DNA from: JBJXDT01 sp046153505
GTDB taxonomy: Bacteria; Pseudomonadota; Gammaproteobacteria; Burkholderiales; Methylophilaceae
DNA length: 24,684 bases
Reading direction: 5' to 3'
NCBI GenBank assembly: GCA_046153505.1
Contig: JBJXDT010000051.1
Location: 1 to 24,684, forward strand
Part shown: piece after piece, positions 1 to 8,191 of the stretch
How the letters are laid out: the number at the start of each line of letters is the position of its first letter
Numbering within the stretch: the stretch's first letter is position 1
Program-made: the position numbers and the translations under genes
The notes under the pieces: generated by a model
Seen by the model: the letters and a program-made list of their open reading frames with translations, nothing else
What the model was told of the DNA's origin: nothing
Database searches by the model: none

Positions 1-692
1 CGCTTGCAGTCATTGATTATGGTGATTGCTGGTTTGATGCGCATAACCCGATGACGATTAGAGAGAGCATTGTGGCACATGCACGCACGATTATCAGTAG
101 CGGTGCAAAAATGCTGACCTTTGGTGGTGACCATTATATTACCTACCCACTCCTTCAAGCACATGCTGAGAAGTATGGCAAACCCATGTCAATTATCCAT
201 TTCGATGCACATTGTGATACATGGGCTGATGACAGCCCAGACTCACTTAACCATGGCAGCATGTTCTACAAAGCGGTTAAAGATGGGCTCATTGACCCAG
301 CAACCTCAGTTCAAGTTGGCATCAGAACTTGGAACGATGACTTTATGGGGATCAACATTATTGATGCATCTTGGGTGCACGCAAATGGTCCACAAGCTAC
401 TTTAGACAAAATTATTTCCATTGTCGGTAATAGACCGACGTATTTAACATTTGATATTGATTGCCTAGACCCTGCTTTCGCGCCTGGAACTGGAACGCCT
501 GTTCCAGGTGGTTTAAGCTCAGCTCAAGCGCTACATATTATTCGCGGTATGGAACCAGTCAATTTAATTGGTATGGACGTGGTAGAAGTTTCTCCGCCTT
601 TCGACCAAAGTGAAATTACAGCACTTTCAGCCGCACATATTGCAGCAGACTTATTGTGTGTGTTGCGCAACCAAAAATTAGCAAAATCTTAA
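1..692 (+). CDS. speB: Agmatinase (ureohydrolase family), 5'-truncated by window edge
   Basis: Hydrolyses agmatine to putrescine and urea in the cytoplasm, using two Mn ions. The reading frame is open from base 3, so the gene starts before the window; the ATG at 51 is internal, because codons 3-50 already read as conserved family sequence (LAVIDYGDCWFDAHNP). About 229 residues are visible; E. coli SpeB has 306, so roughly the first 75-80 are missing. The manganese-site motifs are present: GGDH (bases 123-134), FDAHCD (about 201-218) and DIDCLDP with the following PGTGTPVPGG loop (about 450-510). The C-terminal MDVVEVSPP block is typical of agmatinases and related guanidino hydrolases. It lies 14 bp before potF with an AAGGGG ribosome-binding site between them, so the two are probably cotranscribed. 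Guanidinobutyrase or guanidinopropionase are alternatives; the polyamine context favours agmatinase. Confidence 0.85.
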   Translation, partial: LAVIDYGDCWFDAHNPMTIRESIVAHARTIISSGAKMLTFGGDHYITYPLLQAHAEKYGKPMSIIHFDAHCDTWADDSPDSLNHGSMFYKAVKDGLIDPATSVQVGIRTWNDDFMGINIIDASWVHANGPQATLDKIISIVGNRPTYLTFDIDCLDPAFAPGTGTPVPGGLSSAQALHIIRGMEPVNLIGMDVVEVSPPFDQSEITALSAAHIAADLLCVLRNQKLAKS

Positions 693-706
693 TCAAGGGG
701 AATTAA

Positions 707-1831
707 ATGAAATTTCTTAAAGCGAGCAAATTATTGCCATTCAATTTACTGATTGCGAGCCTATTATTAACGACTAGCGCAATCTCTGCCAATGCGAATG
801 AGGAAAAAGTCCTTAACTTTTACAACTGGGCAGATTATATCGGCGAGGACACAATCAAAAATTTTGAAAAAGAGACCGGCATTAAAGTGCATGCTGATTA
901 TTTTGATAATACCGAGACGATGCACACAAAGTTGGTGGTAGGACATTCCAACTATGATGTTGTCATCACCTCTGCGCAATGGGCTGGAACTGAAATTCAA
1001 GGCGACTTGCTGCTCAAACTAGACAAAAGCAAATTGCCAAACCTTAAGAATATGGACCCTACCATGCAAGCCAAGCTTGCTAAGATCGATCCGAATAATG
1101 ACCATTTAGTGAGTTGGTTATGGGGATACACCACTGTTGGTATTAATGTGGATAAGGTAAAGGCAGCACTTGGCACAACCCCTATGCCTGACAATGCCTT
1201 TGATTTGGTATTTAACCCAAAATACGCTTCCAAATTAAAATCCTGTGGCATTTCATTTGTAGATACACCTACAGATATTTTTGCAGTATCAATACATTAT
1301 TTGGGTAAAAGTGCATATTCCAAAAATAAGGCAGATTACGAAGAGGCAGCAACGATGCTTAAGAAAATCCGACCCTACATTGCAAAATTCAACTCTATAA
1401 GTTATATCGATGAAATGTCCCGGGGCACTTATTGCGTTGCATTAGGCTGGTCTGGTGATATCAATATCGCACGACAAAGTGCCATCGATGCAAAAAGTGG
1501 GATTCATATTGAGGCTTTAATTCCAAAAGGTGGTGCCCCACTCATCATTGATGCAATGGCGATACCAAAAGATGCGCCCCACCCCAATAATGCGCAACTC
1601 TTCATGAATTACATTATGCGCCCTGAAGTACAAGCAGGACTCACTAATAAAGTGTTTTATGCGAATGCCAACAAAGCCAGCAAGAAGTTTGTTGCCAAAG
1701 AAATTATTGAGAATAAATCGGCCTTTTTAAGTGATGCAGATTTAAAGCGTATGGTCGCACCAGATACATTAACTAACGACATTCGCCGCATGATGACACG
1801 ACTTTATACGAGTTTTAAATCTGGGCTTTAA
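707..1831 (+). CDS. potF: Putrescine-type ABC transporter periplasmic binding protein, paralogue 1
   Basis: Periplasmic solute-binding protein of the PotD/PotF family (374 aa; E. coli PotF has 370), which captures a polyamine and hands it to a PotGHI-type transporter. A Sec signal peptide covers about residues 1-31 (basic N-terminus, hydrophobic core, ANA cleavage region) with no lipobox. The mature protein starts with the family motif FYNWADYI (W41, D43, Y44). Relative to the E. coli putrescine contacts as I remember them, W37, D39, Y40, S85, W244, D247, D278 and Y314 have counterparts, while S38 is Ala, E185 is Asp and F276 is Ile. The ligand may therefore not be plain putrescine (inference). 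Its neighbours are agmatinase upstream and a convergent regulator downstream whose stop codon overlaps its own by 4 bp. No potGHI genes adjoin it, so it must use one of the two transporters further along. Confidence 0.88.
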   Translation: MKFLKASKLLPFNLLIASLLLTTSAISANANEEKVLNFYNWADYIGEDTIKNFEKETGIKVHADYFDNTETMHTKLVVGHSNYDVVITSAQWAGTEIQGDLLLKLDKSKLPNLKNMDPTMQAKLAKIDPNNDHLVSWLWGYTTVGINVDKVKAALGTTPMPDNAFDLVFNPKYASKLKSCGISFVDTPTDIFAVSIHYLGKSAYSKNKADYEEAATMLKKIRPYIAKFNSISYIDEMSRGTYCVALGWSGDINIARQSAIDAKSGIHIEALIPKGGAPLIIDAMAIPKDAPHPNNAQLFMNYIMRPEVQAGLTNKVFYANANKASKKFVAKEIIENKSAFLSDADLKRMVAPDTLTNDIRRMMTRLYTSFKSGL

Positions 1832-3333
1832 ATAAGTACAGGTTGATGACTCATGACCATATGCCGATTCACTAAGTCGGCTAGTCGTGTTGCTGCAGGC
1901 ACAATCTGCTCAAGTGGCATATAGCCATAACCTACAACTACGCCACGCGTGACGGGTGGTGAGACGTAGTAAGCAGAAAGTGGTCGAATATCTATTTGTT
2001 GTAATCTAGCTTCATCTGCCAGCTTTACATCATCACAAAAATCAGGCAAATGTATCACCAAATGCAAACCTGCATCTGCATTTGATAGTCGTGCGGTCGA
2101 TAGCAATTGTTTTTGTAGGGTATGTTGCAATAAGGCGCGACTTTGCCCATAGCGCGCACGCACGTTGCGCACATGGGTGGTGAAATGTCCTTGTTGAATA
2201 AAGTCAGCGAGCGCTGCTTGCACAGCCATTTGGCCAGGCCTATGAATATCAGAGAGCCCTGTTCTAAAAGGCTCGACTAAATCGTGTGGTACCACCATAT
2301 ATCCAATTCTGATGCCTGGGTACAATACTTTAGAAAAGGTACCACAATAAATCACGCGGTTATGGTGATCCAAACCCTGTAAAGATGCAATTGGGCGGCC
2401 TTTATAGCGAAACTCACTGTCATAATCATCTTCGAGTATCCATGCACCCACCGAGGCCGCGTATTCTAACAACAGGCGACGGCGAGTTAAACTCATTACT
2501 ACGTCTAACGGGTATTGATGAGAAGGTGTCACGTATATTAAACGTGGCGTTGTTTGCAGGTCAGCAGGACTTGGCGATATGCCATCTTTATCCACATCGA
2601 TAGGCCTTAAATCCAAATCGTTTGACTCAAATACGCGTCGCGCCCCCCAATAGCCAGGATTTTCCATCCATACCATGTCATTTGCATCTGCGAGCAAATT
2701 GGCACATAAATCCAGCGATTGCTGTGTACCAGCAGTAATTAAAATTTGTTCTGGTGATAAACGTACGGAACGCGTAACGCGCAAATATTCTGCAAGCACT
2801 TCACGCAATGGGGCATAACCGCCCAATCGCGCATAATCCATAAACGCACTTTGCGGTTCACGCCAAGCCTTATTTTGCAGTTTTTGCCAAACTTTGTAAG
2901 GGAAAACACTAAAGTCATTCGCACCTTGTATGAATTCCTGAATCTCAAAATTTTTATCAGAGGGTGAATGCGTGAGCCTTTCACCACGCACCGAAAGTGC
3001 GCGTGGCAAAGTACTAAAGGCAACATCATCTGCTTGCTCGATATTATCTAATGCAAAGTTAGGAAGTGTGTCTGCTACCACCGTGCCACTCCCTATGCGT
3101 GCCTCTACGTATCCCTCAGCCAGTAATTGCTCATAAGCAGCAATTACGGTGTTGCGTGAGCAACCAATCTCCTTGGCGAGATTGCGACTTGAAGGTAACT
3201 TACTGCCACCTTGAAGCTGATGACTCAAAATGGCATGGCGAATGAGCTCGAAAATACGCCGATGCGTCGGCATGTCAGCATTTAAGCTGGAACCGAGCGA
3301 AGCAAGTACTAACTCTGCCAAAGGAATTTTCAT
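1828..3333 (-). CDS. MocR-family transcriptional regulator (GntR HTH + PLP aminotransferase-like domain)
   Basis: Chimeric regulator of 501 aa, usual for the MocR/GabR/PdxR family. Residues about 25-88 form a GntR-type winged helix (KLPSSRNLAKEIGCSRNTV followed by an AEGYVEARIGSGTVV wing). Residues about 130-490 form a fold-type I aminotransferase domain with TAGTQQSLDL, ENPGYWGARR, EDDYDSEFRYKG and the PLP-lysine motif TFSKVLYPGIRIGY (K335). Family members sense PLP or a PLP adduct of an amino compound, as GabR does with GABA; here GABA, beta-alanine or an aminoaldehyde are natural candidates (inference). It is transcribed away from the ald-led operon across a 128-bp gap and is the only regulator seen, so it is the probable local controller. 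The ATG lies inside a perfect 16-bp palindrome, and there is no clear Shine-Dalgarno upstream. The target set and effector are not determined by sequence. Confidence 0.9.
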   Translation of the reverse strand: MKIPLAELVLASLGSSLNADMPTHRRIFELIRHAILSHQLQGGSKLPSSRNLAKEIGCSRNTVIAAYEQLLAEGYVEARIGSGTVVADTLPNFALDNIEQADDVAFSTLPRALSVRGERLTHSPSDKNFEIQEFIQGANDFSVFPYKVWQKLQNKAWREPQSAFMDYARLGGYAPLREVLAEYLRVTRSVRLSPEQILITAGTQQSLDLCANLLADANDMVWMENPGYWGARRVFESNDLDLRPIDVDKDGISPSPADLQTTPRLIYVTPSHQYPLDVVMSLTRRRLLLEYAASVGAWILEDDYDSEFRYKGRPIASLQGLDHHNRVIYCGTFSKVLYPGIRIGYMVVPHDLVEPFRTGLSDIHRPGQMAVQAALADFIQQGHFTTHVRNVRARYGQSRALLQHTLQKQLLSTARLSNADAGLHLVIHLPDFCDDVKLADEARLQQIDIRPLSAYYVSPPVTRGVVVGYGYMPLEQIVPAATRLADLVNRHMVMSHQPVLI

Positions 3334-3340
3334 GAAAATT
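3325..3340. promoter_or_regulatory. 16-bp perfect palindrome over the MocR-gene start codon
   Basis: AATTTTCATGAAAATT is a perfect inverted repeat whose central CAT/ATG contains the start codon of the minus-strand regulator gene. It could be an operator for autoregulation or could affect initiation through local mRNA structure. The AT-rich composition makes chance occurrence possible. Confidence 0.35.
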
Positions 3341-3356
3341 TCATCGAAAAATAGTC

Positions 3357-3389
3357 AAGTGGTTCTAATCATATGGCAAAAGTGGCTCT
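3357..3389 (+). promoter_or_regulatory. Candidate MocR operator: two direct repeats
   Basis: AAGTGGTTCT (3357-3366) and AAGTGGCTCT (3380-3389) match at 9 of 10 positions and are spaced 23 bp start to start, close to two helical turns. They lie directly upstream of the putative ald -35 element and in the leader of the divergent regulator gene. MocR-family proteins are known to bind direct repeats near the -35 region of divergent promoters. A nearby pair of ACCA steps (TTACCAGTACCA, 3391-3402) could be part of the same site. Confidence 0.45.
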
Positions 3390-3417
3390 TTTACCAGTAC
3401 CAAATTACGCCTATAGT
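3389..3417 (+). promoter_or_regulatory. Putative sigma-70 promoter of the ald-led operon
   Basis: TTTTAC (3389-3394) and TATAGT (3412-3417) are separated by 17 bp, giving a plausible start of transcription near 3424, about 38 bp before the ald start codon. The weak -35 box abutting the direct repeats suits an activator-dependent promoter. Read by eye only. Confidence 0.4.
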
Positions 3418-3461
3418 GCCTGAGGATCAAAATCAAAATTTCCAAATCAGGAGCATTAAAA

Positions 3462-4562
3462 ATGTTAGTGGGCGTGCCAAAAGAAATAAAAAATCATGAG
3501 TATCGCGTAGGTTTAACTCCAAATGGCGCAGCTGCGTTAGTGCGCAACGGCCATCAAGTGTTGGTGGAAACCAATGCAGGCGCCGGCGTTGGCTTTGATG
3601 ATGCACTCTATACCAAAGCGGGTGCAACCATCGCCAAAAATGCAGATGAAGTATTTGCTAAAGCAGACATGATAGTAAAAGTGAAGGAACCACAAGCTGT
3701 GGAATGTAAGAAATTGCGTTCTGGCCAAGTTTTATTTACCTACCTTCATCTCGCGCCAGATCCTGAACAAGCAAAAATGTTAATTGATTCCGATTGCGTG
3801 GCAATTGCTTATGAAACCGTGACAGATAATTATGGTGGCTTGCCTTTACTTAAACCGATGTCTGAAGTAGCTGGTCGTATGTCGATTCAAGCTGGCGCAC
3901 ACAGCTTAGAAAAAGCACAAGGCGGCTCTGGCATGCTGTTGCCAGGTGTACCCGGTGTTGCTCCTGCTCGTGTATTAGTGCTTGGTGGTGGCGTGGTAGG
4001 GATTAATGCCGCACGTATGGCTGCTGGTTTAGGTGCAGAAGTCACTATCATGGATATATCACTTAATCGTTTAACGCAAATCGATAACGATTTTGGTAAT
4101 GTGATGACAACAGAATATTCAACTCACGAACATATTTGTGAGCACTTACCAACCACGGACTTAGTCATTGGTGGCGTGCTTATTCCTGGTGCTGCAGCGC
4201 CTAAATTAATTACTAAGGACATGCTTAACTTGATGCGTCCAGGCTCTGTGATTGTCGATGTGGCCATTGACCAAGGTGGCTGCTTGGAAACGAGCAAAGC
4301 AACAACGCATCATGAGCCAACCTATGTTGTTAATGGTGTAGTGCATTATTGCGTAGCAAATATGCCAGGTGGCGTTGCCCGTACTTCCACGCTAGCTCTA
4401 ACCAATGCTACATTACCTTTTGTGATAGCATTGGCTAATAAAGGTTATCGCAAAGCATTAGAAGATGATGCGCACTTGCTCAATGGCTTAAATATCCATC
4501 GCGGCAAAGTGACTTATGCCGCAGTGGCAAAAGAATTGGGTTACACACTCTCGACAATGTAA
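3462..4562 (+). CDS. ald: Alanine dehydrogenase
   Basis: NAD-dependent enzyme interconverting L-alanine with pyruvate, ammonium and NADH in the cytoplasm. At 366 aa it is slightly under the usual ~370. The N-terminal MLVGVPKEIKNHEYRVGLTP is the AlaDH/PNT signature, and the catalytic and substrate residues fall at canonical positions: R15, K75 (VKVKEP), H96 (YLHLAP) and D270 (VDVAIDQGG). The nucleotide-binding glycines are at 175-180 (GGGVVG), followed by D198. A CAGGAG ribosome-binding site sits 8 bp before the ATG. It is the first gene of the long operon. Both pyruvate-type aminotransferases downstream are expected to make alanine, so the likely role here is oxidative deamination to regenerate pyruvate and free ammonium (inference from context). 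Confidence 0.95.
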   Translation: MLVGVPKEIKNHEYRVGLTPNGAAALVRNGHQVLVETNAGAGVGFDDALYTKAGATIAKNADEVFAKADMIVKVKEPQAVECKKLRSGQVLFTYLHLAPDPEQAKMLIDSDCVAIAYETVTDNYGGLPLLKPMSEVAGRMSIQAGAHSLEKAQGGSGMLLPGVPGVAPARVLVLGGGVVGINAARMAAGLGAEVTIMDISLNRLTQIDNDFGNVMTTEYSTHEHICEHLPTTDLVIGGVLIPGAAAPKLITKDMLNLMRPGSVIVDVAIDQGGCLETSKATTHHEPTYVVNGVVHYCVANMPGGVARTSTLALTNATLPFVIALANKGYRKALEDDAHLLNGLNIHRGKVTYAAVAKELGYTLSTM

Positions 4563-4568
4563 GCATTT

Positions 4569-5324
4569 ATGGCAAAACACAAGCGACCGATTATTGGTAT
4601 TCCCGCCTGCATCAAGCAAATAGGCGATCATCCTTTTCATTCGGTTGGTGCTAAGTATATTGATGCGGTTGTGAATGCGGCTGGTTGTGTACCGATTTTA
4701 TTACCAGCACTTGGCCAAAAACAAGATGTTGTAGCCATTTTAGAATTGATTGATGGCGTATTGCTGACAGGCTCACCTTCTAACGTTGCGCCAGAGCGAT
4801 ATGGCAAAACGTTGGCACGCTTAGAAATGGCAGATGATTTAGACCATGCGCGTGATGCAACGACATTGCCGCTGATAGAGGCTATTGTCAATGCAGGCAA
4901 ACCAATTTTGGGGATTTGCAGGGGCTTTCAAGAAATGAATGTGGCTTTTGGTGGCACTTTATATCAAAACGTACACCAGGAAGCACACTTAACTGATCAT
5001 CGCGCTAAAGAAGATGCTGACCTTGAGTTGCAATACGGGCCAGCGCATATGGTGAAACTGACGAGCGATGGTTATCTACACAAATTGCTTGGTAAAAATG
5101 TGATTACTGTAAATTCTATTCACGGCCAAGGTATAGAAAAACTGGGCAAAGGTTTATTTGCTGAAGCCACAGCACCAGACGGATTGGTTGAGGCAATTCG
5201 CGTGGTTGATGCTAAATCGTTTGCTCTGGCGGTGCAATGGCACCCTGAGTGGAAAGTGTTGAGCAATCCGCAATATAAATTAATTTTTGAGGCATTTGGC
5301 GATGCCGCTAGGGCAGTACTATAA
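4569..5324 (+). CDS. puuD: Gamma-glutamyl-GABA hydrolase (class I glutamine amidotransferase fold)
   Basis: Releases glutamate and GABA from gamma-glutamyl-GABA, the last step of the gamma-glutamylated putrescine (Puu) route. It has 251 aa; E. coli PuuD has 254. The peptidase C26 fold is marked by the TGSPSNVAPERYG oxyanion region (about 67-79), the nucleophile Cys117 in GICRGFQE, the SIHGQG block (183-188) and the WHPEW motif providing His225 and Glu227. It starts 6 bp after ald without an evident Shine-Dalgarno, so translation may be coupled to ald. puuA follows after 64 bp. Homologous gamma-glutamylpolyamine hydrolases (PauD type) act on several gamma-glutamyl products, so the substrate range may be wider than GABA. 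Confidence 0.9.
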   Translation: MAKHKRPIIGIPACIKQIGDHPFHSVGAKYIDAVVNAAGCVPILLPALGQKQDVVAILELIDGVLLTGSPSNVAPERYGKTLARLEMADDLDHARDATTLPLIEAIVNAGKPILGICRGFQEMNVAFGGTLYQNVHQEAHLTDHRAKEDADLELQYGPAHMVKLTSDGYLHKLLGKNVITVNSIHGQGIEKLGKGLFAEATAPDGLVEAIRVVDAKSFALAVQWHPEWKVLSNPQYKLIFEAFGDAARAVL

Positions 5325-5388
5325 AGACTCAAAATTGAAATTCTAAAAAATTAGATAATTAAAATTATAAATAAATGGGTGGGAAAAA

Positions 5389-6771
5389 ATGAATGGCAAA
5401 CTAGTCGCAGAAAGAGAAAATGCTGGGTTTAATAAAATGGACGCTTGGCTCAACGAGAACAGCGTCACGGAAGTGGAATGTTTAGTCCCCGATATGACAG
5501 GAATCCCCCGCGGTAAAATTCTCCCGCGCGGCAAGTTCCATGAAGACCGCGGCATGCGATTGCCTGAAGGCGTGCTTGGTATGACAGTCACAGGCGAATA
5601 TCCAGAAGATGATGCCTATAATAGCGTGATTCATGAGAGCGATCGTGACATGATCGTTCGCCCTGACCCTGATACGGTATGTCTCGTGCCATGGGCAATT
5701 GACCCAACAGCACAAGTCATTCACGACTGCTTTACCTTTGATGACCAATTAGTTGAACATGCGCCTAGATCCGTTTTAAGAAACGTCCTTGACTTATATG
5801 CACAACGCGGTTGGAAGCCTGTCGTGGCGCCTGAGTTGGAATTTTACATCGTTGCCCGTAACACTGACCCAGATCTGCCTCTACAACCGCCCATTGGCCG
5901 AAGTGGTCGTCCTGAGTCAGGTCGTCAGCCCTACAGTATTGATGCTGTGAACGAGTTTGACCCACTGTTTGAAGATATTTACGAGTATTGTGAAAAGCAA
6001 AAACTGGATATTGACACATTGATTCATGAAGTTGGCACCGGTCAAATGGAAATTAACTTCCTGCATGGCGATCCATTGGAACTCGCTGACAGTGTGTTTT
6101 TGTTTAAACGCACAGTTCGTGAAGCGGCTTTTAGACACGATATGTATGCAACTTTTATGGCAAAACCGATGGCGGATCAACCAGGTTCCGCAATGCACAT
6201 TCATCAAAGCGTGATCGATGCCAAAACGGGTAAAAATATTTTTGCCAATGATGATGGCTCTGATAGTGAAATCTTTATGCATGCAATTGGAGGTTTACAA
6301 AAATACTTGCCCGCATCGATGGCTCTTCTTGCGCCATTTGTAAACTCATATCGCCGTTTGGTGCGCGATACTGCAGCACCGATTAATGTTCAATGGGGGC
6401 GTGACAACCGCACCGTTGGCATTCGCGTGCCAGAATCGCCAAGAAATTCACGACGCCTAGAGAATCGGGTTGCAGGGGTCGATGCGAATCCTTATATCGC
6501 CTTGGCCACCTCGCTCGCATGTTGTTACTTAGGCATGGAAAATAAAATAGAACCAAGTGCAGAACTTAAAGGAAATGGCTACTCACACGAATACGAATTA
6601 CCTCGTAGCTTAAACGAAGCCATTGACATGCTTCGAGAAACGCCAGATTTACATGAAATTTTAGGACCGAATTTTATCAAGCTGTATTTATCGGTAAAAG
6701 AGCTGGAATACGCAGAGTTCATGAAAGTGATTAGCCCGTGGGAACGCAGGCATTTACTTCTCCACGTATAA
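5389..6771 (+). CDS. puuA: Gamma-glutamylputrescine synthetase (glutamine synthetase superfamily)
   Basis: ATP-dependent ligation of glutamate to putrescine, committing it to the Puu route; cytoplasmic. It has 460 aa; E. coli PuuA has 472. The N-terminal beta-grasp part contains VPDMTGIPRGKILP (about 33-46). The catalytic part carries the metal-site APELEFY (E149, E151), the EVGTGQMEINFLHGD glutamates, the AMHIHQS histidines, the NSYRRL loop, and NVQWGRDNRTVGIRVP followed by ENRVAGVDANPY for glutamate and ATP binding. It is not a housekeeping GlnA: it lacks the usual adenylylation-loop sequence and sits among Puu genes. A GGGTGGG stretch precedes the ATG by 5-6 bp, and the 64 bp before it are very AT-rich and could hold a secondary promoter. 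Gamma-glutamylmethylamide synthetase is a related alternative; PuuD next door favours PuuA. Confidence 0.9.
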   Translation: MNGKLVAERENAGFNKMDAWLNENSVTEVECLVPDMTGIPRGKILPRGKFHEDRGMRLPEGVLGMTVTGEYPEDDAYNSVIHESDRDMIVRPDPDTVCLVPWAIDPTAQVIHDCFTFDDQLVEHAPRSVLRNVLDLYAQRGWKPVVAPELEFYIVARNTDPDLPLQPPIGRSGRPESGRQPYSIDAVNEFDPLFEDIYEYCEKQKLDIDTLIHEVGTGQMEINFLHGDPLELADSVFLFKRTVREAAFRHDMYATFMAKPMADQPGSAMHIHQSVIDAKTGKNIFANDDGSDSEIFMHAIGGLQKYLPASMALLAPFVNSYRRLVRDTAAPINVQWGRDNRTVGIRVPESPRNSRRLENRVAGVDANPYIALATSLACCYLGMENKIEPSAELKGNGYSHEYELPRSLNEAIDMLRETPDLHEILGPNFIKLYLSVKELEYAEFMKVISPWERRHLLLHV

Positions 6772-6790
6772 CCCACTTTAGGAAAAAATT

Positions 6791-8191
6791 ATGTTAGCGC
6801 AACCAAAAACAAGCAACTCCTATAACACACCCGACTTAAAACGCCGCGATAGTGCGCATTATATGCACCCGTTTACGGACACTAAACAACTCGCTGAAAA
6901 TGGCGCTCGTATTATCACGCGTGCTGAAGGTATCTATATTTGGGATTCTGATGGTAACAAAATTTTAGACGGTATGAGTGGTTTGTGGTGCGTAAACGTG
7001 GGCTATGGCCGTCAAACCATTGTAGAAGCCGCCGCGAAGCAGATGACTGAATTACCCTACTACAATAGCTTCTTTAACACCTCAGTGATTCCTGCCATCG
7101 AATTGGCAGAATTATTAACAGAAATTACTCCACCGCAATTCAACCACTTCTTTTTAGGCAACTCTGGTTCTGAAGGCAATGACACGATATTGCGCATGGT
7201 TCGCCGTTACTGGGATATCAAAGGACAACCGCTTAAAAAAACATTCATTGCGCGTAAGAACGCCTACCATGGCAGCACAGTTGCAGGTGCCTCATTAGGC
7301 GGCATGGATTATATGCACGAACAAGGTGACTTGCCGATTCCTGGCATTGCGCATATTGACCAGCCCTATTATTTAGAGCATGGCCAAGGCATAACACCAG
7401 AAGCATTCGCCTTGAAAGCGGCAGGATGGCTAGAAGAAAAAATTCTGGGAATTGGTGCAGATAAAGTTGCAGCGTTTATTGGAGAGCCTGTCCAAGGTGC
7501 AGGCGGCGTGATTATTCCACCACCAGGCTATTGGCAAGAAATTGAACGTATTTGTAGAAAATATGATGTACTACTTGTATCGGATGAAGTTATTACAGGC
7601 TTTGGTCGCTTGGGCACATGGTTTGGCTGTGAATATTTTGGCTTCAAACCAGACTTAATGACCTTCGCAAAAGGCGTCACTTCAGGCTACATTCCACTTG
7701 GAGGTGTGGCAGTAGGGGACCGCGTGGCGAAGGTGCTAATTGAAGAAGGAGGCGATTTTAACCATGGTTATACCTACTCTGGACATCCAGTCGCTTGTGC
7801 GGTCGCCATTGAAAACATCCACATTATTCAAAATGAAAAAATAGTCGAGCATGTCAAAAATGAGGCTGCACCCTATTTGAACAAACGATTTTTAGAGCTT
7901 GCCCAACACCCGCTTGTTGGTTTGGCTGAAACTTGCGGCTTAATGGCTGGACTGGTACTCATGCAAGATAAGACCACCCACACCATGTTTAATTCGGACG
8001 ACGGCGTGGGCATGATTTGTCGCGGACATTGCTTTAGCAATGGCGTGATTATGCGCGCGGTAGGCAACCGCATGATTATTGCGCCACCACTGGTAATTAC
8101 AAAATCTGAGATCGACCAAATGATTGCATTAATTCGCTTATCGCTTGACGAAACTTATGCAGATGTTAAAAAAATGGGATTAATAAAATAA
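6791..8191 (+). CDS. spuC: Putrescine--pyruvate aminotransferase (class III, SpuC-like)
   Basis: PLP-dependent class III aminotransferase of 466 aa, predicted to convert putrescine plus pyruvate to 4-aminobutanal plus alanine. It has the omega-aminotransferase hallmarks MSGLWCVNVGYG (about 62-73), the phosphate-binding GNSGSEGND (123-131), NAYHGST, GEPVQGAGGV, the PLP-ring Asp265 in SDEVITGFGR and the Schiff-base Lys294 in FAKGVTSGYIPLGG. The order and sequence resemble Pseudomonas SpuC, which serves polyamine catabolism. It follows puuA by 19 bp with an AGGA site. The 4-aminobutanal it makes could be oxidised to GABA by the aldehyde dehydrogenase at 12581. Related enzymes act on other diamines and on omega-amino acids, so exact specificity is inferred from context. 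Confidence 0.87.
   Translation: MLAQPKTSNSYNTPDLKRRDSAHYMHPFTDTKQLAENGARIITRAEGIYIWDSDGNKILDGMSGLWCVNVGYGRQTIVEAAAKQMTELPYYNSFFNTSVIPAIELAELLTEITPPQFNHFFLGNSGSEGNDTILRMVRRYWDIKGQPLKKTFIARKNAYHGSTVAGASLGGMDYMHEQGDLPIPGIAHIDQPYYLEHGQGITPEAFALKAAGWLEEKILGIGADKVAAFIGEPVQGAGGVIIPPPGYWQEIERICRKYDVLLVSDEVITGFGRLGTWFGCEYFGFKPDLMTFAKGVTSGYIPLGGVAVGDRVAKVLIEEGGDFNHGYTYSGHPVACAVAIENIHIIQNEKIVEHVKNEAAPYLNKRFLELAQHPLVGLAETCGLMAGLVLMQDKTTHTMFNSDDGVGMICRGHCFSNGVIMRAVGNRMIIAPPLVITKSEIDQMIALIRLSLDETYADVKKMGLIK

Noticed and set aside
3374..3388. TGGCA...GGCTC in the ald leader looked like a sigma-54 -24/-12 promoter.
   Set aside because: The GG and GC elements are only 8 bp apart instead of the required 10, and a sigma-70-like pair with correct spacing lies nearby.
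5917..6282. A 121-codon open frame on the minus strand inside puuA.
   Set aside because: It is a shadow of the conserved glutamine synthetase-family catalytic region, with no independent support.
5389..6771. Gamma-glutamylmethylamide synthetase instead of PuuA, which would suggest methylamine metabolism.
   Set aside because: No N-methylglutamate synthase or dehydrogenase genes are nearby, whereas PuuB, PuuC and PuuD are all present.
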